In this document: in pieces, positions 60,901-64,000 of the stretch
Numbering within the stretch: the stretch's first letter is position 1
Layout of the letters: each line of letters begins with the position of its first letter
Assembly (NCBI GenBank): GCA_031315915.1
Contig: JALDRK010000018.1
Coordinates: 1-64,000, forward strand
From: Nitrospirales bacterium
GTDB taxonomy: Bacteria; Nitrospirota; Nitrospiria; Nitrospirales; UBA8639
Reading direction: 5' to 3'
DNA length: 64,000 bases
Position numbers and translations under genes: made by a program
The notes under the pieces: generated by a model
Seen by the model: the letters and a program-made list of their open reading frames with translations, nothing else
Database searches by the model: none
Told to the model about the DNA's origin: nothing

Positions 60901-62991
60901 CTATACGGTTACGGTGTCGGTTATTTCTACCGGAAACGTAACAATTATTTTAGTCCCTTGCCCTAATAAGCTTTCCACGCGAATATATCCTTCTTGTTCT
61001 TCTATGATCCGCTTGCATTGGTAGAGGCCTATTCCCAACCCGGTTTTTTTACTGCTGCGAAACGGTTCAAACAGATGCTCCAATTGTGCAGATGTCATTC
61101 CGGGTCCGGCATCCACGACTTCGACAATAACTTCCTGACCCAAGGTCTTGGTGAAAATATCAAGCGTTCCGTGCTCTCCCATTGCCTGTCGGGCATTTAA
61201 AATCAGATTCAAAATAACCTGTTTAATCGATTCATGCTGGAGGCGAACAGGAGGAATATCAATCCCGGCATGAAAAACAGGCTTGCAACCCGGCCCAGGT
61301 ATTCCACGAATGGTTTCTCGAACCAATTCATTGATATCCAAAGAAGTCATCGTATCGGAAGATTTCCCTGTTGGAGCCTTAGTTTGACAGGCAAGTTTTC
61401 CCATTAATTCCATGATCCGTTGGGTCGTGATTTTCACCGTGCTCATTGCTGAATCCTGAAATTCCGGGTTCGCTCCATACTGCTGGGCATTTTGCACCAC
61501 CAAAGACAAACTTCCTGCTAAGTTTTTTAAATCATGCAAGTAAAAAGCCGAAAACCGGTGTACCGCCTCCCATTTGGCGCTAGAGTTTCGTTCCTCTTGT
61601 AACTGAAACTGAAGAAGAAGCATGGCCACATGATGCGCCATAACCCACAGAAGATTGAAATCGTCATGATCGTATCGTTGACCATCGAAATCTCGGCTCA
61701 ACGTGCAAAATCCCAACACCACGCCCTTCTTCCTTAAAATTGGCACACACACATACGCCTGGGTGTCTTCGCCAAAATTCCCCAACGCTTCTGCATGTAA
61801 TCCATATTGATGCAGAAAGAACGGCCCCCGACGTCGATTCAACTCCTGAATGAGCTTATGAGTATCCGGTATAGGAGGAGAACATTTGGCACTCAGAGAA
61901 CGAATCTGATGAAATTGCCCGTCGGCTTCAAACCGTTTCCAAATAGAAATGTGAGAGGCGGCAAATGTCTGTTCCAACCACTCCAGATATCGATCCCACA
62001 CCTCTTGCATATCATGACAAACTGAAAATTTCTCGGTGACCTCCAACCACTTTTGGCGATAGTCATATTTGGCACGAAGAAAATGTCTGGCCAAAAATGA
62101 CCGCAATCTCAGACGAACCTGACGGGAACCCACAACGAATACCAGGCACAGGGCCGCCACGAACAGCACAAGGACACGCAAGGCCTCTGTCATAGGCCAC
62201 CTTGTTGTTTGAAGCATCTGATCGACCAAGATCACAATACCGAGATAGCCGCCCACAAGAGCAACGGTAAATGAGGAAAAGAGGGCCCGGTCACTGACCT
62301 GAACTTTTTGACGTAAATCCTTAATCCGCCAACGCGCCAAACCAAAACCGACAAGGAGCAATGAAAAGGCTGAGATGATGCCATTAATCCAGACAAACAA
62401 AGGACTCCAGATGGGCAGCAACAACATTTGAGTCGCTTGGGCTATACTCATCCCGGCAAGACCAACGAGCCCAAAAAAGACAAATTTGAATTGATGCCGA
62501 AAGGGATCTCGTAAGCTATGGAAAATTCGCTCCATGTGCGAAAGGGCAACGATTAGGGCAATCAAGATAAAACTCCAAATAGCCAAGCCGCTCGCGCGAA
62601 CAAATATCATTTTCCCCTGCGGGTTTTGTTTCAGAACGCTATCCGGGAAAAACGTGACCACTCCCATTAACAAAATAGCCATACCGGCCATGCTCCTCCA
62701 CCACCACTGGTCCTTGGATGGCGAAGCGGCATCAAGGGTGCGGCAGAATGATTGACTAACGGAACCCAAGGCCAGAGGAAAAGCCAGCTCGCCGATTAAA
62801 AGTAATTGATGCCACCAGAGCCAATCGTTCCTATTGAAATGGCTGTACCAATTAATCCCGTGGATCCAGAACACAACGACCATAACCGGCAACAACCGAA
62901 AGAGGAGGGGTGCATTCCGCCGTTTCCAAACCAGAGCACCGCCCACAATCAGTGATAACCCAAGACATAGTAAGGAAGGAAGGCTTTCCAT
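60901..62991 (-). CDS. prsK: Membrane histidine kinase (PrsK-like)
   Basis: A 696-residue kinase from ATG 62991. The N-terminal third has about eight to ten transmembrane helices. A GAF-like domain follows at about 330-470 (Tyr-Val-Cys-Val-Pro-Ile-Leu). The phospho-acceptor region is Phe-Tyr-Leu-His-Asp-Leu-Lys-Asn, the variant H-box of PrsK. The ATPase domain has Asn-Leu-Ile-Leu-Asn-Ala-Arg-Gln-Ala-Met (N box), Asp-Ala-Gly-Pro-Gly-Met and Gly-Leu-Gly-Ile-Gly-Leu. PrsK and PrsR form the two-component system of PEP-CTERM/exosortase bacteria. No exosortase or PEP-CTERM substrate is visible in this window. Confidence 0.92.
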   Translation of the reverse strand: MESLPSLLCLGLSLIVGGALVWKRRNAPLLFRLLPVMVVVFWIHGINWYSHFNRNDWLWWHQLLLIGELAFPLALGSVSQSFCRTLDAASPSKDQWWWRSMAGMAILLMGVVTFFPDSVLKQNPQGKMIFVRASGLAIWSFILIALIVALSHMERIFHSLRDPFRHQFKFVFFGLVGLAGMSIAQATQMLLLPIWSPLFVWINGIISAFSLLLVGFGLARWRIKDLRQKVQVSDRALFSSFTVALVGGYLGIVILVDQMLQTTRWPMTEALRVLVLFVAALCLVFVVGSRQVRLRLRSFLARHFLRAKYDYRQKWLEVTEKFSVCHDMQEVWDRYLEWLEQTFAASHISIWKRFEADGQFHQIRSLSAKCSPPIPDTHKLIQELNRRRGPFFLHQYGLHAEALGNFGEDTQAYVCVPILRKKGVVLGFCTLSRDFDGQRYDHDDFNLLWVMAHHVAMLLLQFQLQEERNSSAKWEAVHRFSAFYLHDLKNLAGSLSLVVQNAQQYGANPEFQDSAMSTVKITTQRIMELMGKLACQTKAPTGKSSDTMTSLDINELVRETIRGIPGPGCKPVFHAGIDIPPVRLQHESIKQVILNLILNARQAMGEHGTLDIFTKTLGQEVIVEVVDAGPGMTSAQLEHLFEPFRSSKKTGLGIGLYQCKRIIEEQEGYIRVESLLGQGTKIIVTFPVEITDTVTV

Positions 62992-64000
62992 ACGTACCCT
63001 AACCAAACATCAACGACACAAAACCCGGGTCAACCAGAAATTCCCAAACCAGCGGCAATGAAAATTCATTGTGACTACGGCATCAATCAAGGCCCTAGCG
63101 CGGGGATAGGGCATCCAACAGCCCAGGACATCGGATATCACGGCCTCTATTGGTCCAACAAGTTCAACCACAGGGCTTGACGATATCCACGTCTCATCGG
63201 CGAAACTGCACATCTGTTGAACATGAGCTCACAATCAGACGCCGGGTCAAAAATATAATGAAGCCCATTCCTCCCCCAATAGCAGAAGAGGAAAAAGTAT
63301 GGAAGGCTCAAGAACACAAGTTTTGGATTAACATCTCGTGATGAAGCAACGAAAGTGAAAATCTATTGGTGGCCCACACCCAGGAATGAGCAAGGAGTGG
63401 AGAAATCATTTCATTGAGAATATTCAGGCATGAACCATTCACAAAGCTGTCAATTATCAAATAACTTCCTTAAAAAGGGTAGAATCCATATTCTGATTAT
63501 CGGATTGCCTGAAGAAAGACTGTAGCTTGGGAAGTGAGGAACCCTCCTTTAATTTTTCGGTATCCAGGCGGAACAATACACATACCCCGCTTTCCCTAAT
63601 CCGGAGGCTTAGAAGCCCAAAGTCCAATCACGCTCGTCGATAACCAGCCAACTCCGTTCGCTGGACACTTCATTCGTTGCCATATCCCATAGACCATGTT
63701 CATTTTACTTTTTTATACCAGCAGGGAGGTCGTCGGAAGCGTCAAGCCTTCGCAAGAAAACACACTTGGCTTCCACATCTGCCGTTCGGAAAAGGCGCTT
63801 TCTACAAAAAAGGCCTAAGAACGATCGAGAAAGACTTGTCACGACAAGAGGGGGTGGAAATATATACCACGCCCCGAGACAAGTATTCCCTGAAATCCTT
63901 AAAGATGTTGTTGGTGGGCGAGAAAAGCTACTTACACATGGGAAGATGGTGAAACTTGGCGATCTGAAGGGTGAAGACCATACTTCTTCAGAAGTTTATA
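62992..64000. other. Region without a supported gene
   Basis: The last kilobase upstream of the leftward prsK gene. Several short frames (63150-63341 and 63677-63952 on the plus strand, 63010-63213 on the minus) are Lys/His/Arg-rich without motifs or good ribosome-binding sites. No tRNA, hairpin terminator or repeat was recognised. The promoter of prsK-prsR should lie here, and a gene crossing the right edge cannot be excluded. Confidence 0.4.

Noticed and set aside
63677..63952. 91-codon plus-strand frame near the right edge
   Set aside because: Starts without a Shine-Dalgarno and the product is basic without motifs; I could not support it as a gene.
1..64000. CRISPR arrays, insertion sequences, integrases or attachment sites
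   Set aside because: No regularly spaced direct repeats, transposase or integrase motifs, or terminal inverted repeats with target duplications were seen, despite the accessory look of 12-26 kb.

Overview
The window looks like a chromosomal segment of a Gram-negative, probably Nitrospirota (Nitrospira-like) bacterium. The pointers are lipoproteins and outer-membrane proteins, the hopanoid genes hpnD-hpnE, a PrsK/PrsR sensor-regulator pair of the PEP-CTERM/exosortase type, pyruvate phosphate dikinase, and a split glyQ/glyS. The phylum assignment is inferred from gene content and protein style; no rRNA or tRNA gene was seen.

Layout. 1-4.4 kb: small envelope proteins (beta-barrel OMP, entericidin-like and BON lipoproteins), NhaA, and a 37-codon gene behind a good sigma-54 promoter match. 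4.4-11.1 kb: a DUF4398-like lipoprotein, three L,D-transpeptidase-fold genes (the third without catalytic residues), an M48 protease and two acyl-CoA desaturases (one frameshifted). 11.3-26.6 kb: AT-richer accessory DNA with a nucleotidyltransferase pair, a six-repeat lipoprotein, three divergent paralogues of an unrecognised secreted three-module family, a broken HEAT-repeat gene, a zinc-ribbon DUF805 protein, an ankyrin protein, an RHH/PIN toxin-antitoxin pair with a broken toxin, an esterase, a methyltransferase-like gene behind a C10 tract, and a lipoprotein whose lipobox codon reads TGA. 26.7-48.4 kb: mainly housekeeping genes (EcsC, RibD, PPDK, GlyS/GlyQ, a FolB-methyltransferase fusion, PHP phosphoesterase, YjbQ, HpnD/HpnE, uracil-DNA glycosylase, PmbA/TldD). 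48.6-59.4 kb: the uppS-cdsA-dxr-rseP-proS run, two BFN nucleases, rplM-rpsI and argC-argJ. 59.5-63 kb: prsR and prsK. 63-64 kb: no gene I can support.

The housekeeping genes supply isoprenoid carriers, phospholipid precursors, translation and arginine. The first 10 kb is envelope-centred. The most original part is 12.4-22.8 kb: three secreted proteins share a Cys-x17-Cys N-terminus, a G-rich/GPE motif and three beta-rich modules, and sit among repeat-scaffold proteins (TPR-like, HEAT, ankyrin). This suggests an undescribed periplasmic or cell-surface system.

Caution: at least ten breaks in reading frame are present, and nearly all are repaired by adding one base (two in ppdK, one in tldD, others in a desaturase, a PIN toxin, a HEAT gene and a small secreted gene). 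This may reflect assembly errors rather than gene decay, so pseudogene calls are conditional.
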